From positions 2,474 to 66,473 of the forward strand of contig NZ_KV793752.1 of NCBI RefSeq assembly GCF_001808555.1: a DNA stretch of 64,000 nt. Reading direction: 5' to 3'. Below, piece after piece: positions 24,426 to 35,749 of this stretch. The stretch's first letter is position 1. Every line of letters starts with the position of its first letter. The position numbers and the translations under genes were made by a program. Source of the stretch: Porphyromonas sp. HMSC065F10. Its GTDB lineage: Bacteria; Bacteroidota; Bacteroidia; Bacteroidales; Porphyromonadaceae. The notes below the pieces were generated by a model. That model ran no database searches. It was given only the letters and a program-made list of their open reading frames with translations, and was not told where the DNA came from.

Positions 24426-25739
24426 ATGAAACAGGTATATAACTTATCAATCCTGCTGATCGGGCTTATGATGCTTCTATCAGGCTGCAGCTTGATGAAG
24501 CTCTTCACCTCGGAGCCAAGGGACGTCTGCAAGGCGCAATTGGAGACCAAGGAAGGGGCTACCTACACCGGGTATCTCAGGATGCCTATGTCGGGGGACA
24601 AGGAGCTCAAACTCTTTGATGACCTCGCCCTCACCCAGTCAGCCGGCACCTTCAAGTCGGAGGACCTAAAAGGCATCGAGCTAAGCAACCCCAAGAAGCC
24701 GGACTTGAGCTATCGCTTTGAGTACAAAAAGTTCTCCGCCTTCTTGCAAAGCAATACCGCATGGATGGCCCTCGTAGATAAGGGGCCTGAGCTTACGGCC
24801 TACCTCCTTGCCTCTTCGTACAAGATTGACGAGAATGGGGACATCTTCTTCATCGGTTACGAGCAGAGGACCATACGTAGTGGAGGAAGTATGTCTGTGG
24901 TAAAGCCCAGCTTCCCGCTATTCTTGGAGAAGCGTGGAGGCACCTTGAAAAAGGTCGCTCTGGTACACGGAGTCAACTATGAGGGGTCTCAGTTTAGAGG
25001 CGGAGTGGTTAGGTTCCTTGCCGATGATCCGGAACTCTGTAGCTATGTAAGGGGACTGAAGTGGGAGTTTGAGGACATTGATAAGGTGGTGAAGTACTAC
25101 GATCCTCACCGTAAGGGTGAGCTGGTCATCAAGGATGACCAGGGTCAAGTCATCACTCTGCCACCATATAAGATGGTTACCGATGCGCTGTCGGGCGAGC
25201 TTATCTATACTGCGGATTTGGCTAAAAACCTAACGCCCCACTTTGGGATGGCCTCCTACCTCGGGCTCCGCTCATCACTCGGGACGTACTTCACCTATGG
25301 CGGGGCTGTAGGGGTCAATCAGCCCTGCCTCGTGGATGATACGGCGCTGATAACGGAGGATCCGAGCTTCTTGATGAAAGATCGCAAGGAAGTGGAGGTG
25401 CCTAAGGAGTTCATCAAGCGAGTGACCCTTTTTAGCTTCAATGCTTTTGCGGGTCTACAGGTACCGCTTGACCTGAAGTCTGTCTATGTCATACCTTCTC
25501 TGAGTGGATGTGTTACCGGTGACCTTCACTCCGACTACAGCTTGATCAGTGTTGGACCACTCGTAAGGTGCGACTTTGGCATCCCCTTGAAGTATGGGAG
25601 TATGCTCTTCCTTGGCGCCGGATACAAGTATGGCTTCCCCATCAAGGATGCAGACGAGATGGCAGCGGACAATTACAAGAATGTGACCCCTTATGGTCAG
25701 TCTCATACTGTCTTCCTGACCATCGGCTATATGTACTGA
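24426..25739 (+). CDS. lipoprotein of unknown function with barrel-like C-terminus
   Basis: A 437-residue protein starting with a lipoprotein signal (hydrophobic LSILLIGLMMLLSGC, Cys21). The first half (about 45-235) is a mixed alpha/beta domain with no family I recognise. The second half is rich in alternating aromatic/hydrophobic strands (GMASYLGLRSSLGTYFTYGGAVGV, LFSFNAFAGLQVPLDL, SMLFLGAGYKYGFPI) and ends FLTIGYMY, the aromatic C-terminus typical of outer-membrane beta-barrel strands. It may be a surface or porin-like protein. It stands alone between two terminators with its own promoter, so the context gives no role. Confidence 0.6.
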   Translation: MKQVYNLSILLIGLMMLLSGCSLMKLFTSEPRDVCKAQLETKEGATYTGYLRMPMSGDKELKLFDDLALTQSAGTFKSEDLKGIELSNPKKPDLSYRFEYKKFSAFLQSNTAWMALVDKGPELTAYLLASSYKIDENGDIFFIGYEQRTIRSGGSMSVVKPSFPLFLEKRGGTLKKVALVHGVNYEGSQFRGGVVRFLADDPELCSYVRGLKWEFEDIDKVVKYYDPHRKGELVIKDDQGQVITLPPYKMVTDALSGELIYTADLAKNLTPHFGMASYLGLRSSLGTYFTYGGAVGVNQPCLVDDTALITEDPSFLMKDRKEVEVPKEFIKRVTLFSFNAFAGLQVPLDLKSVYVIPSLSGCVTGDLHSDYSLISVGPLVRCDFGIPLKYGSMLFLGAGYKYGFPIKDADEMAADNYKNVTPYGQSHTVFLTIGYMY

Positions 25740-25755
25740 TCCATAGATCTTAATT

Positions 25756-25795
25756 AATAAGGGCGCAAAAGAGAAGTCTCTTTTGCGCCCTTATT
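25756..25795. terminator. bidirectional terminator
   Basis: AATAAGGGCGCAAAAGAGA pairs perfectly with its complement TCTCTTTTGCGCCCTTATT; only two bases remain in the middle, so several base pairs would open to form the loop. It lies between convergent genes. Confidence 0.9.
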
Positions 25796-25812
25796 ATTCC
25801 TGATGACACTGG

Positions 25813-26325
25813 CTATTGACGACGGATAGTGGCCCGATAAATCATAGCTCCGGTCTGATGGGCTGTCGGGTCCAGACCCTGTAGAGTCTTAGGAAGAGTC
25901 TCTACCCAGTCAATCAGGGGCGCAATCCCCTCCTCTGTATAGCTCTCTCGCAACCAGTCGGTAGCTCCGCTGTGGAGTAGGGTGATCATATCTCGTCTCA
26001 GCTCCTCTCGCACGCCATTGAGTCCCTCCACGACTAACCAGGCTGCTCCCTCGACAGTACCATTCTCTAAGTCGGTAAATCGAGTAAAGGTGCCTATCCT
26101 GAGTCTTGGTTGTCGGTCAGGTGACTGAGCCAAGCCTGCTTCTGTGATGAGGTCCGAGTAGAGTCGGTCTGCCTCATCGTGCGCATAAGTTACCATCGGA
26201 AAGGACTCGCTGTAGCCCTTATGCCGGAAGAACTCTTCCCAGTCAGCTCGATTAAGCAGCCGTGCTGCCGATACATTGTTAGCTGTCAGCTGGGTGTCTC
26301 CCCATTTGTCGTCTATATCTATCAT
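25813..26325 (-). CDS. hypothetical protein, 170 aa
   Basis: A soluble acidic protein without signal peptide or membrane segment. Notable segments are an N-terminal AARLLNRADWEEFFRHKGY, HDEADRLYSDLITEAGL, and VVEGLNGVREELRRDMITLLHSGATDWLRESY, all predicted helical, with a beta-rich middle (RLRIGTFTRFTDLENG). I do not recognise the family. Codon use matches its neighbours, the frame is closed by a strong bidirectional terminator, and tRNA-Cys lies upstream on the same strand. It is probably a real lineage-specific gene. Confidence 0.6.
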   Translation of the reverse strand: MIDIDDKWGDTQLTANNVSAARLLNRADWEEFFRHKGYSESFPMVTYAHDEADRLYSDLITEAGLAQSPDRQPRLRIGTFTRFTDLENGTVEGAAWLVVEGLNGVREELRRDMITLLHSGATDWLRESYTEEGIAPLIDWVETLPKTLQGLDPTAHQTGAMIYRATIRRQ

Positions 26326-26404
26326 AATTGTTACTTCTCTTGGTGAGGAGACAATATACTTTAATTTGTGGAACTGCGCAGTAGGGCAAGGTGATCTTTA
26401 TATG

Positions 26405-26435
26405 AAAAAAGGTCCCTAACGCTGTGTTAGAGACC
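26405..26435 (-). terminator. terminator of tRNA-Cys
   Basis: GGTCTCTAAC and GTTAGGGACC pair across a 5-nt loop, followed on the minus strand by six T residues (26410-26405), just after the tRNA. Confidence 0.85.
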
Positions 26436-26446
26436 TTTCTTTAGAG

Positions 26447-26517
26447 AGGTGCCTGGCGGATTCGAACCGCCGTGAACGGATTTGCAGTCCGGTGCATAAC
26501 CACTTTGCTAAGGCACC
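26447..26517 (-). tRNA. tRNA-Cys (GCA)
   Basis: Seventy-one nucleotides on the minus strand fold as a cloverleaf: acceptor GGTGCCT/AGGCACC, anticodon loop CTGCAAA with anticodon GCA, T arm GGCGG-TTCGAAT-CCGCC, and discriminator U73, the universal tRNA-Cys identity base. CCA is not encoded. A near-consensus -7 (GACCTTTG) lies about 16 bp upstream. Confidence 0.96.
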
Positions 26518-26622
26518 TTGTTGTTGATTGTGGTGCAAAGGTCACGAAAAAGAATGACATAGGCAAGTCGTTGGCTCGGATGGGATGTCCCTCGAGGACT
26601 TGGGGAAGTGAGAGTAAAGGGG

Positions 26623-26630
26623 TAACTTTG
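26623..26630 (+). promoter_or_regulatory. nadE promoter, TAACTTTG with -33 TTG
   Basis: TTG (26600-26602), 20 bp, then TAACTTTG. The leader contains a GAGACC/GGTCTC stem (26639-26644 with 26669-26674) of unknown role. Confidence 0.55.
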
Positions 26631-26700
26631 ACGAGGAAGAGACCTACTATCACTAAGCTTAACCGATCGGTCTCACTCATTACTCACCTATATTAAGTGT

Positions 26701-28635
26701 ATGAAATACGGATACATCAAGGTGGCTGCTGCCGCTCCCTTTGTGCGTGTCGCTGACTGCTTCTACAATATTGATCGGATCGAAGCTCTCGTCAGACGTG
26801 CTGTGGATCAAAAGGTGGAGGTCCTTGGCTTCCCCGAGTTGTCGATCACCGGCTACACGGCCGGCGACCTTCTGCTACAACCCTTCTTGCTGGAGCAGGC
26901 AGAGAAGGCGGTGCTGGAGCTTGCCAATCGCACCGCCGACACCGACATCCTTTTCTTTGTCGGTATGCCTCTGAGGGCAGAGGAGAAGCTCTACAACGCT
27001 GCCGTCGGTATACAGGGAGGGCGTATCTTAGGTGCCATCCCGAAGACTTTCTTGCCTAATTATAGGGAGTTTCAGGAGAAGCGCTGGTTCTCCAGCTCCT
27101 ATGAGCTCGCCTATTCGACTATTGAGATCGGGGACCAAGAGGTGCCTATAGGTCATGATCTGATCTTCCGTCATAAGGACGTCGGTATCGGAGTGGAGAT
27201 CTGTGAGGATATGTGGGCACCGATCACTCCTGGAGTCCGTCTGTCGCTCCATGGGGCTCACATCATCTTTAATCTCTCGGCAAGTAATGAGAATGCCGGT
27301 AAGAACTCCTACCTCCGTGCGCTGATCTCAGGGCTCTCCTCTCAGGCGATCAATGGATATGTCTACAGTAGCTGTGGTCATGGTGAGAGCTCGACAGATC
27401 TGGTCTACACCGGTAAGGCGTTTATTGCGGAGAATGGTACGATCCTGAAGGAGATGGAGCGCTTTGACCTGAGTGAGAAGCTGATCGTCAGCGATATTGA
27501 CATCGCTCGCATCAGGACTGAGCGGATGCTCAATAGTACCTTCCGCACTGCGGCTACGAAGTATGCAACAGAGAAGCTCATTGTCGTCCCCTTTGACCTC
27601 TCAGAGCAGGATGACGACTATGTGATGACACGTCCGGTGGAGCGCAATCCTTTCATGCCGGGCACAGTGGACCTTGAGGAGCGGAGTGATGAGATATTTA
27701 AGATCCAGGTGACCGGTCTCATGCAGCGTCTTCGCCACCTAGGTAACCCCAAGATGGTCATCGGTGTGAGTGGTGGATTGGATAGTACCCTGGCGCTACT
27801 CGTCTGCCGTCATGCCTGCAAGGTACTTGGGCTCGCGACTCGTCAGATCATCGGCGTGACGATGCCTGCTGAGGCAACGAGCGATCGTACAAAGTCCAAT
27901 GCGGACAAGCTGATGGAGCTCTTGGATATTGATAGTCGAGAGATTCCTATCAGTGCAGCAGCTATGGATCACCTGCGGATGATCGGTCATAATGCAACGA
28001 CACAGGACACGACCTACGAAAATGCTCAGGCGCGCGAGCGGACTCAGATACTGATGGATCTGGCAAATATGGAGGGCGGCATCGTCATCGGTACCGGAGA
28101 TCTCTCGGAGTTGGCCCTTGGCTGGTGTACCTACAATGGCGACCATATGAGTATGTATGGTGTCAACGCTTCGATCCCCAAGACCAGCGTACAGATGATC
28201 GTCACTCGCCTCGCCGGGCAACCGGATGTGTCCCCGGAGCTCAAGAAAGTCTTGCTTGATATTGTGGCAACTCCGGTATCTCCTGAGCTTACCTCCACCT
28301 CCCCCGAGGAGGGGCGGATCACTCAGCGTACCGAGGATCTGATAGGGCCATACGAGGTGCACGACTTCTTTATCTTCCATATGATCTACAGCGCTTACTC
28401 TCCTGCTAAGATCCTATACCTTGCTCAGAATGCCTTTGGTGATGACTACACGAAGGAGCAGCTCAAGGAGTGGATGAAGATCTTCGTGAAGCGCTTCATC
28501 TCTCAGCAATTCAAGCGCAACTGTAGCCCCGATGGACCAAAGGTGGGGGCTGTCTCTCTCTCCTCGAGAGGCTGCTGGCGTATGCCGAGCGATGCCTCTG
28601 CTGATATGTGGCTGAATGAAATAGACAAATTTTGA
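26701..28635 (+). CDS. nadE: glutamine-dependent NAD+ synthetase
   Basis: Makes NAD+ from deamido-NAD+ with glutamine as nitrogen source. The 644 residues comprise an N-terminal nitrilase-fold amidase with the Glu46-Lys115-Cys168 triad (FPELS, IPKTFLPNY, EICEDMW) and a C-terminal ATP-pyrophosphatase domain with the PP-loop GVSGGLDSTLALLV and TGDLSELALGWCTYNGDHMSMYG. The domain order and length match the long, glutamine-using form. It is followed 38 bp later by an ABC-F gene that has its own -7 box overlapping the nadE end. Confidence 0.96.
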   Translation: MKYGYIKVAAAAPFVRVADCFYNIDRIEALVRRAVDQKVEVLGFPELSITGYTAGDLLLQPFLLEQAEKAVLELANRTADTDILFFVGMPLRAEEKLYNAAVGIQGGRILGAIPKTFLPNYREFQEKRWFSSSYELAYSTIEIGDQEVPIGHDLIFRHKDVGIGVEICEDMWAPITPGVRLSLHGAHIIFNLSASNENAGKNSYLRALISGLSSQAINGYVYSSCGHGESSTDLVYTGKAFIAENGTILKEMERFDLSEKLIVSDIDIARIRTERMLNSTFRTAATKYATEKLIVVPFDLSEQDDDYVMTRPVERNPFMPGTVDLEERSDEIFKIQVTGLMQRLRHLGNPKMVIGVSGGLDSTLALLVCRHACKVLGLATRQIIGVTMPAEATSDRTKSNADKLMELLDIDSREIPISAAAMDHLRMIGHNATTQDTTYENAQARERTQILMDLANMEGGIVIGTGDLSELALGWCTYNGDHMSMYGVNASIPKTSVQMIVTRLAGQPDVSPELKKVLLDIVATPVSPELTSTSPEEGRITQRTEDLIGPYEVHDFFIFHMIYSAYSPAKILYLAQNAFGDDYTKEQLKEWMKIFVKRFISQQFKRNCSPDGPKVGAVSLSSRGCWRMPSDASADMWLNEIDKF

Positions 28636-28643
28636 TACCTTTG
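28636..28643 (+). promoter_or_regulatory. -7 box TACCTTTG of the ABC-F gene
   Basis: TACCTTTG begins right after the nadE stop codon and 38 bp before the ABC-F ATG. Confidence 0.55.
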
Positions 28644-28667
28644 TCGCCCACGTTTATTTTAGGATGA

Positions 28668-31294
<2,627 letters not shown>

Positions 31295-31305
31295 TCCGTT
31301 AAAGT

Positions 31306-31953
31306 TTATCTCCAAAGGTCGTCCGGTAGGGGGGCAGCGTCGGAGAGCTCGCACATCAGCTCTTCTTCGTCTACTACGTAGGCCGTAAAGGCTCCGGAGA
31401 CCGGGAATCGATTGAAGTAAGGGTTTCGGGTGCTGAAGAAACGGATCTCACTTATCTCGGGAGACTCTATGACGGCATCGTGGTAACGTCGGATACGCTG
31501 GGCGATCCGAGGCAATACCTTGACCATAGGACCTTGGGCGGTAGTTAGTACCGCAACTATATGCCACCGAGGACGGCGATCGATGTGATCGGTCGTTCCT
31601 CTCGGTAGATGGTGAGAGATACTTATGTGGCGACCGCCCTCCTTATTGATCCTCTCCATCATCTGCCTAAAGAGTGTCCCGTGGGGCGCATCATCACGCT
31701 TGCCTGATAGGTCGATCGCGTAGTGGATCATCTCGTGGAGCAGCGTGTCCTCATATACTTCGCGAGGAAGATCCATCCGGACATTGATCTTGATCTGACG
31801 GGTCACACCGGAGGTACGCCGACGATGCACATACATACCTGCGTAGCTCTTGACATCACTCAGCAGGATGGGAATAGGGGGTAGGGCGTCCCTGAAGAAG
31901 GTCTGATTGAACTCTCCAAATCTTTCCTCCAGAAAGTCAGCTGTAGGTCTCAT
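31306..31953 (-). CDS. SprT-like domain protein
   Basis: A 215-residue protein with the zincin motif HEMIH (His73, Glu74, His77) and a probable third ligand His91 in APHGTLFRQMMERI, as in SprT/SPRTN-like families. The C-terminal part (about 120-215) is a beta-rich extension. The family includes DNA-protein crosslink proteases in eukaryotes; the bacterial role is unclear. The start codon follows the -7 box by only 4 bp, suggesting a leaderless or nearly leaderless mRNA. Convergent with argC, 11 bp apart. Confidence 0.82.
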   Translation of the reverse strand: MRPTADFLEERFGEFNQTFFRDALPPIPILLSDVKSYAGMYVHRRRTSGVTRQIKINVRMDLPREVYEDTLLHEMIHYAIDLSGKRDDAPHGTLFRQMMERINKEGGRHISISHHLPRGTTDHIDRRPRWHIVAVLTTAQGPMVKVLPRIAQRIRRYHDAVIESPEISEIRFFSTRNPYFNRFPVSGAFTAYVVDEEELMCELSDAAPLPDDLWR

Positions 31954-31957
31954 ACAG

Positions 31958-31965
31958 CAAAGTTA
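31958..31965 (-). promoter_or_regulatory. -7 box TAACTTTG of the SprT-like gene
   Basis: TAACTTTG on the minus strand ends 4 bp before the ATG at 31953, which leaves essentially no leader. Confidence 0.45.
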
Positions 31966-32027
31966 ACCAAAGGATGACCATCTTGTGTTTTGTGCTATGC
32001 ACTTGAGATTGGTATCATTTATTCGCT

Positions 32028-32035
32028 TATATTTG
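32028..32035 (+). promoter_or_regulatory. -7 box TATATTTG of the GIN-domain gene
   Basis: TATATTTG lies 30 bp before the ATG, with TTG at 32009. Confidence 0.5.
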
Positions 32036-32065
32036 ACCATTAGATAACCCTTCAAGACGATTGTT

Positions 32066-32860
32066 ATGAAATCAATGACTTTACCCATTATGGCGGCGCT
32101 CGCTATGCTGCTAAGTACCCAACTGACGGTAGCCGAAACGCCAGACAAGATCGTGTCACTTGGCTTTTCTCCCTTAGAAATAGAGATTGAGGATGGTATC
32201 ATCGCCCGGGTCGCTCGTGGAGATGACGAGCGTGTTGAGATCTACTGTGATGAGCCCGGTGAGATCATCTGCAAGAAGGACTCAAGGAGTGGCTCACTAG
32301 AGCTGAAGCGTAAGTCTCGGAAGATTACAAACTTCTTCCAAGATCTGCGTAAGCTAAAGTGTATCGCCATCATTGTGACCAAGGATCCCTCTGCCATCAG
32401 AGAGATCTCGTGTGACTCCGGAGCCTCTATCAAGATGGATGATAAGGGTCTTCGCTTCAGCTCGCTGTCGCTCTCTGCCGACTCGGGCGGCGAGATCCGT
32501 ATCAAGGGCGACTGCCCCGTGATTGACATTGAGGCGGACAGCGGAGCCCGGATCAGCGTGTCGGGAGTCTTTGGTCACCTTGTAGCCTCGGCCGACTCCG
32601 GTGCCGGTGTGACTATCCGAGGTGATATGAAGCGAGGGAGCTTCAGTGTCGACTCCGGAGCTAGGATCAGCGCCAAGGGGCGTGCGAGCTTTGCTGAGGT
32701 GGAGTGCGACTCCGCAGGGGTCTTTGACGGCAAAGGTCTTATCGCAGATGAGGCGGACCTTGAGGCGGACTCCGGTGGTGTGATCCGGATCACCTGCCGA
32801 GGAGAGTACAGGAGCGAAAAGGACTCCGGTGGTGTGATCGAGGTATCACGTCCCAAGTGA
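32066..32860 (+). CDS. exported GIN-domain (DUF2807) protein
   Basis: A 264-residue protein with a signal peptide (LPIMAALAMLLSTQLTVAE, cleavage near residue 23). After a first domain (25-105) the chain is a ladder of DS(G/A) motifs at residues 117, 139, 158, 177, 196, 215, 235 and 253, with a spacing of 18-22 residues. That fits one turn per repeat of a right-handed beta-helix, the fold of DUF2807 putative auto-transporter adhesin head domains. There is no membrane anchor or type IX sorting domain, so it is probably periplasmic or released. Monocistronic with its own promoter and terminator. Confidence 0.82.
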   Translation: MKSMTLPIMAALAMLLSTQLTVAETPDKIVSLGFSPLEIEIEDGIIARVARGDDERVEIYCDEPGEIICKKDSRSGSLELKRKSRKITNFFQDLRKLKCIAIIVTKDPSAIREISCDSGASIKMDDKGLRFSSLSLSADSGGEIRIKGDCPVIDIEADSGARISVSGVFGHLVASADSGAGVTIRGDMKRGSFSVDSGARISAKGRASFAEVECDSAGVFDGKGLIADEADLEADSGGVIRITCRGEYRSEKDSGGVIEVSRPK

Positions 32861-32890
32861 CTCCCTAATATCCCCCCCCAAAAAAAATAC

Positions 32891-32930
32891 CCGAGGGGGT
32901 GTCGATTAGCTAAGATCGACACCCCCTCGG
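32891..32930. terminator. bidirectional terminator
   Basis: CCGAGGGGGTGTCGAT pairs perfectly with ATCGACACCCCCTCGG around an 8-nt loop. A run of A on the left and TTCTTATT on the right serve the convergent GIN and nrdJ genes. Confidence 0.92.
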
Positions 32931-32950
32931 TTCTTATTATTGAGCTAGTA

Positions 32951-35515
32951 TCAGCCGCACCTGGAGGTGCCGCAGTCCTTACAGATCAGGCACCCCTCCT
33001 GGTAGACTAGCTGATGGGAGCCGCAGTTGGGGCAGGTCTGACCATCTGCCACTGTCCCGGATGTGATGTACCTTCTGAGAGCTCGCTCGACACCATTCTT
33101 CCAGGTATTGATGCTCTCATTCCCGAGGTCAAGTCCGCGGACGAGATTGACCACCTGATCGATCGGCATACCATAGCGGAGGACGCTGGAGATGAACTTT
33201 GCATAGTTCCAGAACTCAGGATTGAACTTCTCATCCAGTCCGGCAACTGTGGTCCTCAGTCCCCGCTTATTGGAGAACTCGAAGTCGTAGTGCTTGGATC
33301 CGTCCGGCTCATAGATCTTGATGATCTTGCCTTGGGTAACACGCTTCGGAATGTAGAGACCCTCATCCTCATCATCGATACCGGTGAAGATCTCGTAGGG
33401 ACGACCGTCGCGCATACCGATGAAGGCGATCCAGCGCTCCTTGTTGTTTTGGAAGCGAATGATGTCCGCCTCCAGCTCGTCAGGACGCTTTAAGGGCTCC
33501 TTGCCGTCTGCAGTGAATGAGAGTGTCTGCAGCTCGGGCTCCTTTTTCTCCTCCTTCTTCTTCGTGGAGAGAAGCACGCCGTCACGTGAGCCCTCACGGT
33601 AGATGGTGCAGCCCTTGCAGCCTGCTTCCCAGGCTGTGAGGTAGAGGGTATTGACAAGCTCCTCGTCTACATCGTTGGGGAGATTGACGGTGACGCTGAT
33701 GGAGTGGTCCACCCACTTCTGCATCGCACCCTGCATCTTGACCTTGGAGACCCAGTCCACATCATTGGCGGTAGCCTTATGGTAGGGCGAGCGCTCAACG
33801 AGAGCATCGATCTCCTCCTGCGTGTACTCCTTGTCAGTGGGGATCCCGCTCGCTCTCATCCAGTCCCTAAACTTGGGATGATAGACGATAAACTCCTCAA
33901 AGACATCCCCCGTCTCGTCGGTAAAGGTGGGATGAGTGCTGTCCGCTACCTCATTGCTATTTACCTTGCGCCGACGCTTGTAGACCGGCATAAAGACCGG
34001 CTCGATGCCGGATGTAGTCTGGGTCATCAGGCTGGTGGATCCGGTCGGAGCGATGGTCAGGCAGGCGATGTTTCGGCGACCGTACTTGACCATATCCTCA
34101 TAGAGCTTAGGGTCAGCCTCCTTGATGCGGAGGATAAAGGGATTCTCCTCCTCACGCTTGGGGTCATAGATCTCAAAGGCTCCACGCTCCTGTGCCATCG
34201 TGACGGAGCTGCGATAGGCGCTAAGCGCAAGCGTCTGCTGGACCTTAACGGCGAAGTCAGTCGCCTCCTTAGTACCATAGCGAAGGCCCAGAGCGGCCAG
34301 CATATCTCCTTCGCCTGTGATCCCAAGTCCGGTGCGGCGTCCCTTGAGCGTCTTCTCCCGGATCTTCTCCCAGAGGTGGTGCTCAACATACTTGATCTCG
34401 TCGCTCTCCGGGTCACTCTTGATCTTGGCGAGGATGGTGTCGATCTTCTCCTTCTCAAGGTCGATGATATCGTCCATCAGTCGCTGAGCGTAGCCGATAT
34501 GTTCTCTGAAGAGGTCAAAGTCAAAGGAAGCGTGATCTGTAAATGGATCCTTGACGTACCCATAGAGATTGACTGCCAGCAGGCGGCAGCTGTCGTAAGG
34601 ACAGAGCGGGATCTCTCCACAGGGATTGGTAGAGATGGTCTCAAAGCCAAGGTCCGCATAGCAGTCGGGGATTGACTCCTTGAGGATGGTGTCCCAGAAG
34701 AGGACACCTGGCTCGGCACTCTTCCACGCATTGTGGATGATCCTGCCCCAGAGCTCGCGCGCCCTGATGACCTTGGTGTACTTCGGATCTCCCTCGCTGT
34801 CGACCGGGAATCGGAGGGTGAAGTCCTTGTCGTCACGCACAGCCTCCATAAAGTCGTCCGTGATGCGGACAGAGACGTTGGCTCCTGTCACGGCTCCCTC
34901 CTCCATCTTGGCATCGATGAAGTCAGCGACATCAGGGTGCTTGATGGAGCAGGAGAGCATAAGAGCGCCACGACGACCATCCTGTGCTACCTCTCGGGTA
35001 GAGTTGGAGAAGCGCTTCATAAAGGGGACAAGCCCGGTGGAGGTGAGGGCGGAGTTGCGAACTAATGATCCCTTGGGGCGGATTCCGGACATATCATGTC
35101 CCACTCCGCCACGGCGCTTCATCAGCTGCACCTGCTCCTCATCGATCTTGAAGATCGCCCCATAGCTATCAGAGGGGCCGTCGAGACCGATCACAAAGCA
35201 ATTGGAGAGAGAGGCTATCTGCAGATCGTTGCCGATGCCGGTCATAGGGCTGCCCTGCGGGACCAGGTATTGGAAGTGGTCCAGCAGATCTACCACCTGA
35301 CTCTCGGTAAGTCCGTTGGGATACTGTGCCTCGATCCTCGCTATCTCCCGGGCGATTCGGTGGTGCATATCTATAGGAGACTTCTCGTAGAGATTGCCGT
35401 CGGCATCCTTTAGTGCGTACTTCGTGGTCCACACCTTGGCCGCCAGCTGATCTCCTCCAAAGTACTCCAGAGTAGCTTCGTACGCCTCATCGTACGAGTA
35501 TGTTTTCTGAGTCAT
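32951..35515 (-). CDS. nrdJ: adenosylcobalamin-dependent (class II) ribonucleotide reductase
   Basis: Reduces ribonucleotides to deoxyribonucleotides using a B12-generated thiyl radical, independent of oxygen. I choose the ATG ending at 35515 (854 residues, MTQKTYSYDEAYEATLEYFGG). An upstream in-frame ATG at 35557 lies inside the promoter box. Key segments: SLSNCFVIGLDGPSDSYG, RRGGVGHDMSGIRPKGS, the active-site loop NPCGEIPLCPYDSC, and IAPTGSTSLMTQTTSGIEP. A C-terminal zinc-ribbon-like CPNCGSHQLVYQEGCLICKDCG carries the reductant cysteines. The leader is only about 40 nt, too short for a cobalamin riboswitch. Confidence 0.95.
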   Translation of the reverse strand: MTQKTYSYDEAYEATLEYFGGDQLAAKVWTTKYALKDADGNLYEKSPIDMHHRIAREIARIEAQYPNGLTESQVVDLLDHFQYLVPQGSPMTGIGNDLQIASLSNCFVIGLDGPSDSYGAIFKIDEEQVQLMKRRGGVGHDMSGIRPKGSLVRNSALTSTGLVPFMKRFSNSTREVAQDGRRGALMLSCSIKHPDVADFIDAKMEEGAVTGANVSVRITDDFMEAVRDDKDFTLRFPVDSEGDPKYTKVIRARELWGRIIHNAWKSAEPGVLFWDTILKESIPDCYADLGFETISTNPCGEIPLCPYDSCRLLAVNLYGYVKDPFTDHASFDFDLFREHIGYAQRLMDDIIDLEKEKIDTILAKIKSDPESDEIKYVEHHLWEKIREKTLKGRRTGLGITGEGDMLAALGLRYGTKEATDFAVKVQQTLALSAYRSSVTMAQERGAFEIYDPKREEENPFILRIKEADPKLYEDMVKYGRRNIACLTIAPTGSTSLMTQTTSGIEPVFMPVYKRRRKVNSNEVADSTHPTFTDETGDVFEEFIVYHPKFRDWMRASGIPTDKEYTQEEIDALVERSPYHKATANDVDWVSKVKMQGAMQKWVDHSISVTVNLPNDVDEELVNTLYLTAWEAGCKGCTIYREGSRDGVLLSTKKKEEKKEPELQTLSFTADGKEPLKRPDELEADIIRFQNNKERWIAFIGMRDGRPYEIFTGIDDEDEGLYIPKRVTQGKIIKIYEPDGSKHYDFEFSNKRGLRTTVAGLDEKFNPEFWNYAKFISSVLRYGMPIDQVVNLVRGLDLGNESINTWKNGVERALRRYITSGTVADGQTCPNCGSHQLVYQEGCLICKDCGTSRCG

Positions 35516-35556
35516 GAGTGAGACTTGACTTATAAGGTTGAGTGAAATTTTCCACA

Positions 35557-35564
35557 CAAAGGTA
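35557..35564 (-). promoter_or_regulatory. -7 box TACCTTTG of nrdJ
   Basis: The minus-strand TACCTTTG includes the alternative upstream ATG region, which argues for the internal start at 35515. Confidence 0.6.
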
Positions 35565-35712
35565 CTCTATTTTTTCTTCCGATGGGAGACTTTACTCCAC
35601 AGTTTTGGATAACTTTTTACGTCACATTGCTACGAAAGTTTACCACTTCGTGGCACTCAGAGTCATAGCTTACTTCCTTAAAATAGTCATTCCGAGAGGG
35701 AGGAGTTTTTAG

Positions 35713-35720
35713 TACCTTTG
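35713..35720 (+). promoter_or_regulatory. -7 box TACCTTTG of the 35750-tgt-LptF/G-priA unit
   Basis: TACCTTTG is 30 bp before the first ATG of the unit; no convincing -33 element. Confidence 0.5.
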
Positions 35721-35749
35721 TGCTGTTATAATATAGCTCTGATCATCCT

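Noticed and set aside
33704-34675. 323-codon frame opposite nrdJ
   Set aside because: Antisense shadow; nrdJ motifs are complete on the other strand.
35516-35560. Cobalamin riboswitch before nrdJ
   Set aside because: The leader from the -7 box is about 40 nt, too short for the aptamer.
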